From Ectocarpus siliculosus (lineage: Eukaryota; Sar; Phaeophyceae; Ectocarpales; Ectocarpaceae): a DNA stretch of 19,627 bases. A model generated the notes under the pieces. It ran no database searches and had not been told where the DNA came from. It saw only the letters and a program-made list of their open reading frames with translations. Positions 8,732 through 17,130 of this stretch are shown here, piece by piece; the stretch's first letter is position 1; the number at the start of each line of letters is the position of its first letter. Both the position numbers and the translations under genes were made by a program. The stretch covers positions 163,445 through 183,071 of the forward strand of contig FN648481.1 in assembly GCA_000310025.1 (NCBI GenBank), written 5' to 3'.

Positions 8732-10664
8732 GTGATACTACAATATGGCACAGATTTTTGTGAATGGGTGTGTGAAGCATGCGTTTTTTTTTTTTTATGT
8801 GTGGTAAAAAAATTGCACGTGTTCCTGTCATAGGCGCAGGCCGCGCCGAACCAATGGTAACGCACAGAACACGGAACAGTTGAGGCTTTCTCAATCGTGT
8901 TGCCCCTCGAGGTGTGGAGGAGTGTGGGTGCCTTTTGTTTTGTGGCAATTAACTCCCTCACGATGCGGTCGAGGATAAGGATATCACCTTATGCTTGGGG
9001 CTGCTGTAGTCGCTGCTTGAACGTGGTGAAGTACAAAGGTGCTGTCTTGTCTCTAGTTTTCTTGGCTCTCCATGTTCGGCCTGCGGATTGTTAAAGGAAG
9101 AGGCTTGCGTGGACCCGGGAAGCGATGGAACCGCGACGATGAAACCGTGCAGTACGAGCGAAACGGCACAGCCCAGGCATCCGTTTTTGTTGACCGAAAG
9201 GGCGTGGTTCGGATTCCCCTGCTTGCTGCTCTTTGGGCCTCCTCGCGCTGTTGACGTCGCTGTATTGTAGACGACGCCTGTGTGTGTTTTCTTAGTCATT
9301 ATTGATCGTGCTTTAGCCGGCTGACCAATGGAAATACGTCAGTAGCGGGATGAAAAACACGAACACTTCCTAGTGGTGGGGTAAGAGTTCACCGACAGGT
9401 AAGTGCGTGTCTTTAATACAACCGGCTGACCAATGAAAATACGTCGGTGCAGCTGGTGCAGTCAACACTCCTGGAAGGGAGGCAAAATTCGAAGAACGCG
9501 CGTGCTTGTGGTTTCTCGCCGCTATTTACGTGTACAACGTCGTTTGTCCAACGTCGTTTGTCTACGATGTTTTATTTCTCTTGACAGGGACACGAAGGAC
9601 GCGCTGGTAGTGACCAACTGCGGGGCGGAGGCAATCGCCTTCCTCAAGGTATGTAACATAATTAGATCGCCACAGCGGAGACAGCTACGTCGATGAGCGT
9701 TTCGCGACCTTGTGGCCTGCCGCGCGTGCCTTCTCCTCTCTTTTTTTCGTTTGTCCATCACTTTTAATCAGTCTGTTTTTTTTTTATGGCGGCGTTGCCC
9801 CCAAATGCGTTGGTGGCAGTGCAGGCTCTCTTCGCCATCGAGACCGCCGAAAAGCCGTAGCAGACGTTCACAGGGGTAAAAAAAAAGAAGGTAGCCACAG
9901 CGTTTTAGGAGTCGAGATGGCGATAAAGTCGAAGCCGGAGTTATGGCCCCGATCGTTGTTGCCCTGGGTGGACTTTTCAGCTGTGCTTGTGCGCAACGCA
10001 CAAATACCCCCCGAAATCGCGCACCGTCTCCTGGTACCCGTTTTAGCATAGAGCGAGAACCAAGCCTTGACGAGCTGAAACCCAGCAATTTTGACACACG
10101 CACGCACAGGTCTACGCGGTGCTGCCTGCGGCGGCACTGTTCATGATCGGCTACAACTGGCTGTCCAACCACGTCGGGAGCCGGGCGCTGTTCCACATGA
10201 CCATCACGCCGTTCTTCGCCTTCTACGCGTTGTTTGCCTTCGTCATGTACCCCATGAGGGGGATCTTGCACCACTCTGCTGGTGCGTCACCGTTGGTACT
10301 GCTGCTGCTGCTGTTGTCGTTGTTGTCGTTGTTGTCGTTGCTCTTTGGTTCTGCTGTGATTGTGGTGATGGTGGCAATACCCCTAGTGGGTACAGAATCA
10401 GCGGCGGTAGTGTGTTGCGCCTTTCTCCCTCTCTGTCGCAGTGCAAGCGTCACTAGGACTTCACTTTTCCCAACAGCAAATAGAGCGCTTGCAGGGTCCT
10501 TGTACCGCGATTACGGTGATGTTCGGAGGTCTTGTAGTACCGTTGACAATCTGTGTTGTGTTGATGCTGATTTTGGTCAAGTTACGTGGTGATGATGAGC
10601 CTGCAAGCGCCAAACGAACGCGCGGTGTAGTTGCGCCCTTCCTTGCTGTGGCCGTGACCCGCGC

Positions 10665-10695
<31 letters not shown>

Positions 10696-13600
10696 GTACT
10701 GCTGGTGGTACTGGTACTGCCGCATCTTCATCAGGGGCGATGGGCAAAGACGAGCACGTGTTCTCGCACATGATCAACATGGGGCGCTTCTGGATGTTCT
10801 CGCTCTACTACGTGGTCTCGGAGCTGTGGGGCTCGGTAAGATGGTGCATTTTCGCTTAGGAGAGGTACTTCGTCCTCCTCCGTTGTCTTGGAACAGTCGT
10901 TTTTCTGTACAGGCTTTTTTTTTATATATATTTCTCGACAAGAGCTTTTGCCAAAGCCGCAACGCCGCGCCCCGCCGTGCGATTATCGCGCTCTGCTTCT
11001 CCTGCTGACAAGAGTACCAACGGTCTGTCCGCTGCTGTTACGTTGCTATTTACTTGCTGCTGCTCCTGCTGCTGCTGCTGCTTTGCTTTCTCCTGCTGTT
11101 GCGTTGCCACTTGCCGCCCCTGATACTGCTGCTTTGGTTCTCCTGCTGCTGGTGGCTCCCGATGGGGTTGCCGGTCGATGTACCACCACCGTCGTCATCG
11201 CCCACCTCCTACACAACCACCGCCGCCCGCCCGCCGTGTCCCTCCCTCCAGGCGGGCGTGCCGCTCCTGTTCTGGACGTGCGCGAACGAGGTGACCCCCA
11301 TGACGCAGGCCAAGCGCTTCTACCCGCTCTTCGCCATCCTCGGTAACCTGGGGCCCATCGCCTCGGGGCAGACGATGGCCTACGTCAGCCGCAACCGCCC
11401 GGCGGGGATGGACGCCGAGATGGCCTTTGAGCGCACGCTCAAGGTACGTAACCCTTGCACTAGCCCTAGCCCGCACCTTCTGCTGTTGCAAGTGTTCAGC
11501 GGCCTTCTCGAGGATGCCGTAGGTTGCGTAAGGTATAACACACCCCTGGGCCGATTTTCAAAGCTCGATTTCTCGGCAGGAAGAGCAGTGACGGCGCTTA
11601 GAATGGTGGAAGGCGTTGGAACCATCGCGTCGTCGAAAGCTTTCAGAAAACGTCTCATTTGAACTCGGCATGCTCTTCGTCGTGAGTAGTCGAGCTTTGA
11701 AAATCGGCCCAGGGGGTGTGTTATCTTGTGCAACCAATGGTATTTAGCTTGGTTTTATAGTAGGGGGTGCGGGGCGTGGTAATGGTTATAAGGGATAGGG
11801 ATACGGATACACGAAACCCCCCTCTCTCGTTCATACGATTGATAGATTGATCATTAATTCGCTACGTAGGCCTTCCTAAGAATTGATCAGGTTTGGTTGT
11901 TGCGCTGGGCGGCGTGATCGGGTTTTTGTCCAAGTGGGGCGAAGAGCAGGAAGTTTGTTTTCGAGGGTGGCTGTGTTTGTTGCTCTGTTAGCACCGTGAG
12001 GGGTGGTGTTAAGGGCGTCTGTGTCTGTGGCAATGCCAGGGGAGGGAGGGGTGCCCTACTTGTTGGAGGTGAGTGACGGGATTTGCTACAAGATAAAGAG
12101 AGCTATAGACTACAAGGTTAGAGAGCTTTAGGCTCCTACTAGTGCTTACAAAGAAAACACGCAAGTCGGTGCCGATGTTTTCGAAGAAGGGTCCATGCTG
12201 CCTACATATTGTATCGCTGTGTCACGTTGTCGCCCTACGCTGCTACGCTACGGCCGTCTACTTTTTCGTCCTTTTTTTTTTCTTGTCGTGTCGACTGCTG
12301 TCTGCTATCGGGAACGGCGTGGGCTGTCGACTCACGCAGAACTACTACGTCTCTCGACTCCCCCTATGTCGAGTTCGACCTCTGCGCGCCACGTTGCCCC
12401 TTCCACGACTTACCGACCGGTGCCGCTATGTCTTGTCGACCCCCGTGTGCCCCCCCCCATCCCCCACTCTTGCGGGCAAAATGACACCGCGGGCATTGGC
12501 TGGGAATGCTTTGCGCCATCTATCTGCCCTAGATTCTGACGAGCCTGACTCTTGGAGCCGGAGGAAGCATCATGGTGCTGTACGAAGTGATCATGGCCAT
12601 CAGCAAGAAGGAGGCCGAAGACAGTGAGTTTAGAGCTACTGCCTGTACAGAATAAATCTTCGAGTACGGTATAATTTTTTTTTGGGGTGAGCCTGTGACC
12701 ACGGGAACCAACCGCGCTAAGGGTTAGATCAGTGCGGACAAAGGGAGGTACTGGAGAGAGAGAGATCGGGACGTTGTTAATGTGAAGACAACAACAACAG
12801 TACTCGCCACCGCCTTTCGTAAGAAATTGGGAGTCAAGGAACTGAGCCTAAGAGTCTAGAAAACTCAGCACAAGAAGTCAAGATGCAGTTAGAACTTGTC
12901 TCTTTCAGGACAGGTGCTCAGTTCAGGTTCCTACACTCAGACCTATATACAAAGAAAGACTCGAGCCCAGCCTCGGCAAAGGAAGTTTGTGTGAAGTACG
13001 GGCGCGCTCTGCATGGTTGTTGTTGTCCTTCTTGTCTTCGCATAAAAAAACGGTAGCTTGATCTGTTCATACTAGATGTTCCACCCTTTTTTTAGACGCA
13101 GACGTGGCGTACCTCACAGGGAGAAAAAGAAAAAAGCCTATCCTCGGACAAAGCAAGAGTTTATGAAGTGCCCGTGCGTTCTGAAACGTGTTTTTGATGC
13201 GGACGACGCTTGCTCCACATAGAGAATATGAAACAAGTCCCGGACAAAGCAAGAGTTTCTGTCTTCAGTGTGCGCGCGTTCTGCCTTGTGGTGTACCCTT
13301 TTATGGCGCAGACGATGCGCTCAAGAGCCCCAAGGAGCGGCGGCGCAAGCAGAGGAAGCTCGCCAAGGAGAAGGCCAAGCAGAAGATGGGACTCCTCGAC
13401 TCTTTCCGCTTCCTCTCCAAGTCCAAGTACCTGGGCTACGTCGGGCTCATCGTGATCAGCTACGGGCTGTCGATGGAGTTCACGGAGATCGTCTGGAAGG
13501 TAACTGCTATCCCCCCCCCGCCCACGCCTCACGGGGTCCCTATCCGTTGAAGCACACAGGTTTGCAGAAAGCTCGGAGAAATTGCAACCGAGGCCTGTGG

Positions 13601-16600
13601 ATACAGCAGCAGGTTTTCCATCATGAAGCAAGGTTGCAGAGTAGCAGTGACTTGGCTTGTTTGCTTGCCTTCGCTTGTTATCACTGAGTTGGGTGCAAGC
13701 TGCACCACAACACACAGCAGTAGTGCAGAGCTGTCTCCCTCATATTAGTACGCCCGGTGGTGGCTCCGACAGGGCAAGAAAACTGGATACATAGCTTGCT
13801 TAGTTATCCGTTAGTCGTTGTGAAAAACTACAAAAAAAAAGAACGCGGCAAGGAGGGTGTGGATGGAGCCTGTTACCCACAGGGGAGATTTCGCCATACG
13901 CTGCCCGTCAGGCTAAGAGTCGATCTTGCGATCCCTGGACAATCTCCGTGCCCCTACAATACTGCGCCGAGAACAACGCGTTGCATACGTGCCAATCGAC
14001 CTTGCTTCTTGGGACCAGAGACACGGCGCCGGGCAGATTGTTTTTGAGATCTTCGCATGTCTGCCAATGTAACCGTCATTGACTTTTAACTTTGGGGGCG
14101 GAATTCTCGCTGGTAGGTGTGATACGCAACACTATGAAATCATTGCTGATCCATCCCCAAAACTTTTATCTGTGGAAGGAAGAGAAGAAAAATTGTTGTG
14201 TTTTGTAATACTAGAAAAAAAAAAAACGGGTGCCTCGCGCAAGCGACGAGAAATCAACCTCCCGAACCGGCCGTTCGATCGTCCTGAACCGGCCGTTCGA
14301 TCGATGAATCTCCCGCAAACAGGCCATCGTGAAGCTGGCGTACCCGGACAAGAGCGACTACATGGCCTTCATGGGACAGTACAGCAGTATCGTCGGTGTG
14401 ACGACGGCGTTCATGCTCCTGGTCGGCAAGGAGGTGATCAAGTACCTCGGGTGGGAGGTGGGGGCTCTGGCCACCCCCGTGGTGATGGCCGGCCTGGCGG
14501 TGCCCTTCTTCGGGTGAGTCGTGGCCTCTGTTGTGTATTAGAAAATGTACGTAAAATGGAAGAGACTACTCGTTTGAGATAATACCACAGCAGGCGAAGG
14601 GGACGTGTTAGAGTCTTCAGGGTTAGTGGGAAGAAAACCGGTTTGTGTTGTACCTTGCTTACCTTTGGCCTGGCCTGGTGGTGCTAACAATGGTACATGT
14701 ACCTTGTAGTTGGTACTGCTGTACCTTTTGTTGTCGTTCCGTTCCGCGCTGTGCTGTGCTGTGCTGTGCTGTGTATCTTATCTTATCTTGTCATGTCGTT
14801 TTGTCGTTTTTTCCGGGAGTGAGCGTATTGCCTGCTTGTGTGTGTGTGTTTGTTCTCAAAGCTGTGTCGTGGTCGTTGTTGTTTTGTTGGCTGTGGTGCT
14901 GTCGATGACGGATATCTGCTGTGTTTTGACTCGCGATTGTTGTCTTGGCGCCGCTCCTGGCCGTCCTTTCCTCCTGTACTATGTCTCTTGCGATTATCCT
15001 GGGAGTACGCACTGAGCAGTGCAGTTTTTGGCGGCTCCCTGGGATTGTCACGAAACAAACATCACACGCTTCTGTGCTGCTACGAGTTCCTGCTCTCGCC
15101 TTGCCACTGACTCCCCTCTTCCTCATGCTACGTGACCTTATGCGTACGTTGTTCTTGTTTTTGGCGGTTTGGTCCCTTCGTCCCAAAAGGTACATCATCT
15201 TCGGAGATATCCAGCAGTCCAAGAAGGCCCTGATGATGGCGGTGTGGGTGGGCATGGTGCAGAACGTCCTCAGCAAGGCCACGAAGTACGCCCTCTTCGA
15301 CCCAACTAAGGAGATGGCCTACATCCCTCTCGACAAGGAGTCCAAGGTGATTGATTGTTGATTTATGAGGGGGGGAGCGTGCATGTGTTTTGCTTGCCTT
15401 AGCGGTTAGGCAGGGCGTTGTAGCACGGGGTTCTGGCTACAGTAGTGGCTACGGTCTAAGAGAGGGTTGCGGTAGGGACAAGCCAACAACACTGTACCTC
15501 TCGAATCCGGTTTCTCCTTAACCCTGCTGTGTATTACAGTAGACGTATTTCTCATGATCGGGACAAGCAAAAATCACTCTCGTATATCCGATTTTCGCTT
15601 TATTATGCTGCCTTAAACCGCAGCCGCTGTAGAGCACGGGGGGCTGGCACGTATCACCTCCGCGGGGACAGCCGCCTTCCCCCCGAACCTTTTCTTCATG
15701 CGTCGAGTTTAATACTGTTTTTCTTTCACTTGTTCCGTCTTGATTTTTTTTCTCATGAGCTCTCTCTTGTTTCGATGCGTTTTATCTCAAGGCTAGGAAC
15801 ACGAAACAAATGCACATTTACGTGCTGTACACTCTTTAAACCTCCTTTTATTTTTGTGGCTTGTCTTTTTTCCCCCACAAATGTTGTAGTGCTTGTTCTG
15901 TTCTTTGTGCTTGTGTAGTGCGTGCGACGGTGGGTTGTTTAGGTTCACGCGTTCGCTCTCTCTGTCTCGTTTCTCGTTTCGATCCTTTCATTTCTTGTTT
16001 CGAGTCCCTCTGCATCTCCTCTGGCGTGTCTTACAGTGCACTCCCGCTTCTGCTGCTGTCGTGCGTTTTTTGTTTGCGACGTATTACTTTTTTACAGGTG
16101 AAGGGCAAGGCCGCCATCGACGTGTTGGGGGCGAGGCTGGGCAAGTCGGGCGGAGCCCTCGCACAACAGGGGCTGGTGGTGGCGTGTGGATCAATCCTGA
16201 CGGGAGCACCGGTCCTGGCCACCCTGTTTGCCATGGTGAGCGAGACAATCTTGTCTCTGAGGGAGCGAGACAAGTTGGGCGCGTACTGTAGTCATGCTGT
16301 TGTTGTTGCTGCTGCGGCTGCTGTTCGTTGGGTGTTGTTGCTGCTGTTGTTGACGGTTTTGTGTTGTGGTTGCAGTCGCTGCCTTGACGACAAACAACGC
16401 TTGAAACCCCACCTACAGCAGTAGCAGTAGCAGTAGTATTACGTCCTCGTTGGCCCGTGGCAGTGTAAGCGGATTGAACCAATGCATGACGTTGACTGCT
16501 GTATATACGTCCCCGTTGTTTCTCCCAACTAATATACACTCCCAGATTGTGTTTTGTGTGGTGTTGCGGTATCCCCCTGCCCCCTCACCCAAACAATGTT

Positions 16601-16976
16601 TCTGGAGTTACCGTGGGTCGTCCATGCAAACCCGGAGATAGTCTAACACCCCATTCATACGCTCACCTCGATGTCGTCACAAAAAGAGCCTTCAACATGC
16701 TAACACAAAAACAAAAATGCTGCACATGTCACGGAGAGCATGCTGTTCTTGCAGGTCCAAACACAAGTTTCGTGTCGCGTACAGCTTAACAGCGTGAGGC
16801 CTACCAAAACGTCTGGCCGTTTTCAATTCTAAATTTTACGTACCTTGTTTTTTTCCTCCCCGCATCTATTTACACAGGTGTCGGCCATGTGGATTACTTC
16901 GGTGGTGAATCTGGCGAAGCTGTTCAGGGTGCGCCAGGCCGAGGCAGAGAAGGCGGCGGCCGAGGGACACCGATGA
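8257..16976 (+). CDS. NTT: Plastid-type ATP/ADP (nucleotide) translocase, TLC/NTT family, 11 recognisable exons
   Basis: A multi-pass inner-envelope carrier that in plastids exchanges ATP and ADP (some family members carry other NTPs). Exons are 8257-8731, 9588-9648, 10110-10281, 10735-10835, 11252-11443, 12533-12623, 13312-13499, 14323-14513, 15190-15346, 16098-16235 and 16878-16976. All introns are GT-AG and all phases join. The joined frame gives about 620 residues, normal for plastid members. Residues 1 to about 127 are Ser/Ala/Gly/Arg-rich and transit-peptide-like; the membrane domain starts at [14 protein letters not shown]. Family motifs visible: [10 protein letters not shown] (about 158-167), SELWGS (about 264-269), KRFYPLF, TEIVWK (about 421-426), [13 protein letters not shown] and [10 protein letters not shown] (about 542-551). 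The Lys and Glu residues reported as essential in the Arabidopsis homologue appear to be kept. No in-frame ATG lies upstream of the core, so the start exon is missing from this model. The C-terminus is short and charged (EKAAAEGHR). Confidence 0.92.
8732..9587 (+). other. NTT intron 1 with a 27-bp direct repeat
   Basis: 856 nt. Poly-T at 8785-8798. The 27-mer starting CCGGCTGACCAATG occurs at 9317-9343 and 9422-9448, differing at two bases, 105 nt apart. An open frame at 9072-9254 on the plus strand has no recognised homology. A strong donor-like string ACAGGTAAGT lies at about 9396-9405 but no matching exon is visible. Confidence 0.7.
9588..9648 (+). CDS. NTT: NTT exon 2
   Basis: 61 nt after acceptor TTGACAG. 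The first G completes the Arg codon begun in the previous exon, giving [20 protein letters not shown] and K. The lysine of DTKD is one of the charged residues reported as essential for nucleotide exchange in the plant homologue. Donor GTATGT. Confidence 0.93.
10110..10281 (+). CDS. NTT: NTT exon 3
   Basis: 172 nt after acceptor CGCACAG. It encodes [20 protein letters not shown], then [20 protein letters not shown] and [12 protein letters not shown], two membrane helices joined by a short loop. It ends one base into a Gly codon at donor GTGCGT. The frame stays open into the intron for about 310 nt because of a CTG/TTG repeat. Confidence 0.93.
10282..10734 (+). repeat. NTT intron 3 with CTG/TTG microsatellites
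   Basis: 453 nt. Triplet runs CTG and TTG/TCG at about 10300-10341 and CTG at about 10665-10693, followed by GGTACTG repeats to 10718. In the exon frame the first run encodes Leu/Ser and stays open until a stop at about 10590. Read as intron because the family protein goes directly from HHSAG to the next exon. Confidence 0.75.
10735..10835 (+). CDS. NTT: NTT exon 4
   Basis: 101 nt after acceptor CATCAG. GG completes the split Gly codon, then [20 protein letters not shown] and [13 protein letters not shown]. The Glu in SELWGS matches the family's conserved position. Ends on a codon boundary at donor GTAAGA. Confidence 0.92.
10836..11251 (+). repeat. NTT intron 4 with CTG microsatellite
   Basis: 416 nt. 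Poly-T and TATA-like string at 10915-10933; CTG/CTC triplet runs at about 11055-11100 and again near 11128-11150. The last 70 nt before the acceptor are strongly pyrimidine-rich. Confidence 0.7.
11252..11443 (+). CDS. NTT: NTT exon 5
   Basis: 192 nt, 64 whole codons, after the pyrimidine-rich acceptor CCCTCCAG. It encodes [39 protein letters not shown] and a loop ending AFERTLK. KRFYPLF is a family landmark. Donor GTACGT. Confidence 0.94.
11522..11735 (+). mobile_element. MITE, copy 2, in NTT intron 5
   Basis: About 214 bp. The left end (GGTTGCGTAAGG, TAACACACCCCTGGG, CCGATTTTCAAAGCTCGA) is the inverted repeat of the right end (TCGAGCTTTGAAAATCGG, CCAGGGGGTGTGTTA, GCAACC). The terminal repeats span about 45-60 bp with a few indels. 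The interior has no coding capacity, so it is non-autonomous. No clear target duplication: flanks are CCGTA on the left and AATGG on the right. A diverged relative lies at 5137-5341. It sits in the 1089-nt intron, 78 nt after the donor, and does not disturb the exons. Confidence 0.85.
11736..12532 (+). other. Remainder of NTT intron 5
   Basis: No gene seen. Contains a C-rich stretch (12451-12466) and poly-T (12275-12285). Three short overlapping open frames at 12142-12627 have no homology and run into exon 6 by chance. Confidence 0.6.
12533..12623 (+). CDS. NTT: NTT exon 6
   Basis: 91 nt after acceptor GCCCTAG. It encodes [20 protein letters not shown] then [10 protein letters not shown], a membrane helix leading into the basic cytosolic loop. 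It ends one base into an Asn codon at donor GTGAGT. This is the least conserved exon and was placed by phase and by the expected helix between its neighbours. Confidence 0.85.
13085..13336 (+). repeat. Degenerate ~96-bp tandem repeat across the exon 7 acceptor
   Basis: CGGACAAAGCAAGAGTTT occurs at 13145-13162 and 13241-13258, spaced 96 nt. Each is followed by GNGCGTTCTG and then a T-run with GCNGACGA: around 13190 in the first unit, and the real acceptor plus start of exon 7 (13305-13320) in the second. A further T-run with AGACGCAGACG at 13087-13106 resembles the same acceptor. Confidence 0.6.
13312..13499 (+). CDS. NTT: NTT exon 7
   Basis: 188 nt after acceptor GGCGCAG. It begins with a highly basic loop ([18 protein letters not shown]), typical of the central loop of the family, then [20 protein letters not shown] and a helix ending in TEIVWK, whose Glu is the third conserved charged position. 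Donor GTAACT. Confidence 0.93.
14265..14304 (+). repeat. Tandem 18-bp direct repeat before exon 8
   Basis: GAACCGGCCGTTCGATCG is present twice, back to back with a 3-nt spacer, ending about 20 nt before the exon 8 acceptor. CCGGCCG and CGATCG make each unit partly palindromic. It occupies the usual branch-point zone. Confidence 0.7.
14323..14513 (+). CDS. NTT: NTT exon 8
   Basis: 191 nt after acceptor GCAAACAG. It encodes [20 protein letters not shown], then [20 protein letters not shown] and a helix ending in PFFG. The Y-x-AFMG stretch is a strong family match. It ends two bases into a Gly codon at donor GTGAGT. Confidence 0.94.
14561..14641 (+). repeat. Short dispersed repeat, copy B, in NTT intron 8
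   Basis: Aligns with 2932-3011 in the same orientation (AGACTAC, TTGAGATAA, CCACAGCAG, CGAAGGGGA, GAGTCTT, AAAACCGG). It lies 48 nt after the exon 8 donor. Confidence 0.6.
14745..14792 (+). repeat. Pentanucleotide microsatellites in NTT intron 8
   Basis: A (GTGCT)n run at about 14748-14772 passes directly into a (TTATC)n run to about 14790. The rest of the intron is T/G-rich with no gene. Confidence 0.75.
15190..15346 (+). CDS. NTT: NTT exon 9
   Basis: 157 nt after acceptor CCAAAAG. Encodes [40 protein letters not shown] and [12 protein letters not shown]. The [13 protein letters not shown] segment is the most diagnostic motif of the TLC family. Donor GTGATT is weak but phase and homology fix it. 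Confidence 0.96.
15367..15409 (-). mobile_element. Retroelement 3' tail in NTT intron 9
   Basis: Read on the minus strand this is CTAACCGCTAAGGCA, then GCAAAACA, a short spacer with CGC, a run of seven C bases and TC. The same order (same 15-mer, GCAAAACA, CGC, C-run, TC) ends the LINE fragment at 7485-7532. Sequence further upstream on the minus strand (toward 15540) does not match the LINE, so this is either a heavily truncated copy or a SINE sharing a LINE-type tail. TGCCT and AGGCA around AACCGCTA can form a 5-bp hairpin. Confidence 0.55.
15410..16097 (+). other. Remainder of NTT intron 9
   Basis: No gene seen. The last 400 nt are unusually T-rich, with repeated TTTCTTTT-like tracts leading to the acceptor. 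Confidence 0.6.
16098..16235 (+). CDS. NTT: NTT exon 10
   Basis: 138 nt, 46 whole codons, after acceptor TTTTTTACAG. Encodes [20 protein letters not shown] followed by [20 protein letters not shown] and ATLFAM. The KGKAAID Lys is the fourth conserved charged position, and GKSGGAL is a family signature. Donor GTGAGC. Confidence 0.96.
16236..16877 (+). repeat. NTT intron 10 with GTT/GCT and CAGTAG microsatellites
   Basis: 642 nt. GTT/GCT triplet runs at about 16294-16355 and (CAGTAG)n at about 16416-16436. The exon 10 frame stays open into the intron until about 16424 because of these triplets. No gene seen. Confidence 0.7.
16878..16976 (+). CDS. NTT: NTT exon 11 (terminal)
   Basis: 99 nt after acceptor TTTACACAG, ending in TGA at 16974-16976. 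Encodes [20 protein letters not shown] and a charged tail [12 protein letters not shown]. The tail is shorter than in land-plant homologues. Confidence 0.9.
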   Translation: MSAMWITSVVNLAKLFRVRQAEAEKAAAEGHR

Positions 16977-17130
16977 ACCAGCCAATCAGAGGCACCCGTT
17001 CGTTCTGCTGTGCCATCTCTCCCTGGGTGTTGAATTTTGACTGGAGTACATCGGTTCGGGGGGGGGGCGCGGAGGGTCATAGCTTGCGCGTCACGCGTTT
17101 GTTCGGCCTATTTAGAGTGGGTTGATGGGT
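16977..17130 (+). other. NTT 3' UTR / downstream sequence
   Basis: Follows the stop. Contains CCAATCAG (16982-16989) and an isolated match GTGCCATCTCTCC (17010-17022) to the 18-nt motif of the TIR elements. No AATAAA signal was seen. A G-run lies at 17059-17067. Confidence 0.45.

Noticed and set aside
9072-9254. 60-codon plus-strand open frame in intron 1
   Set aside because: No homology recognised, inside a well-defined intron, and length unremarkable for GC-balanced DNA.
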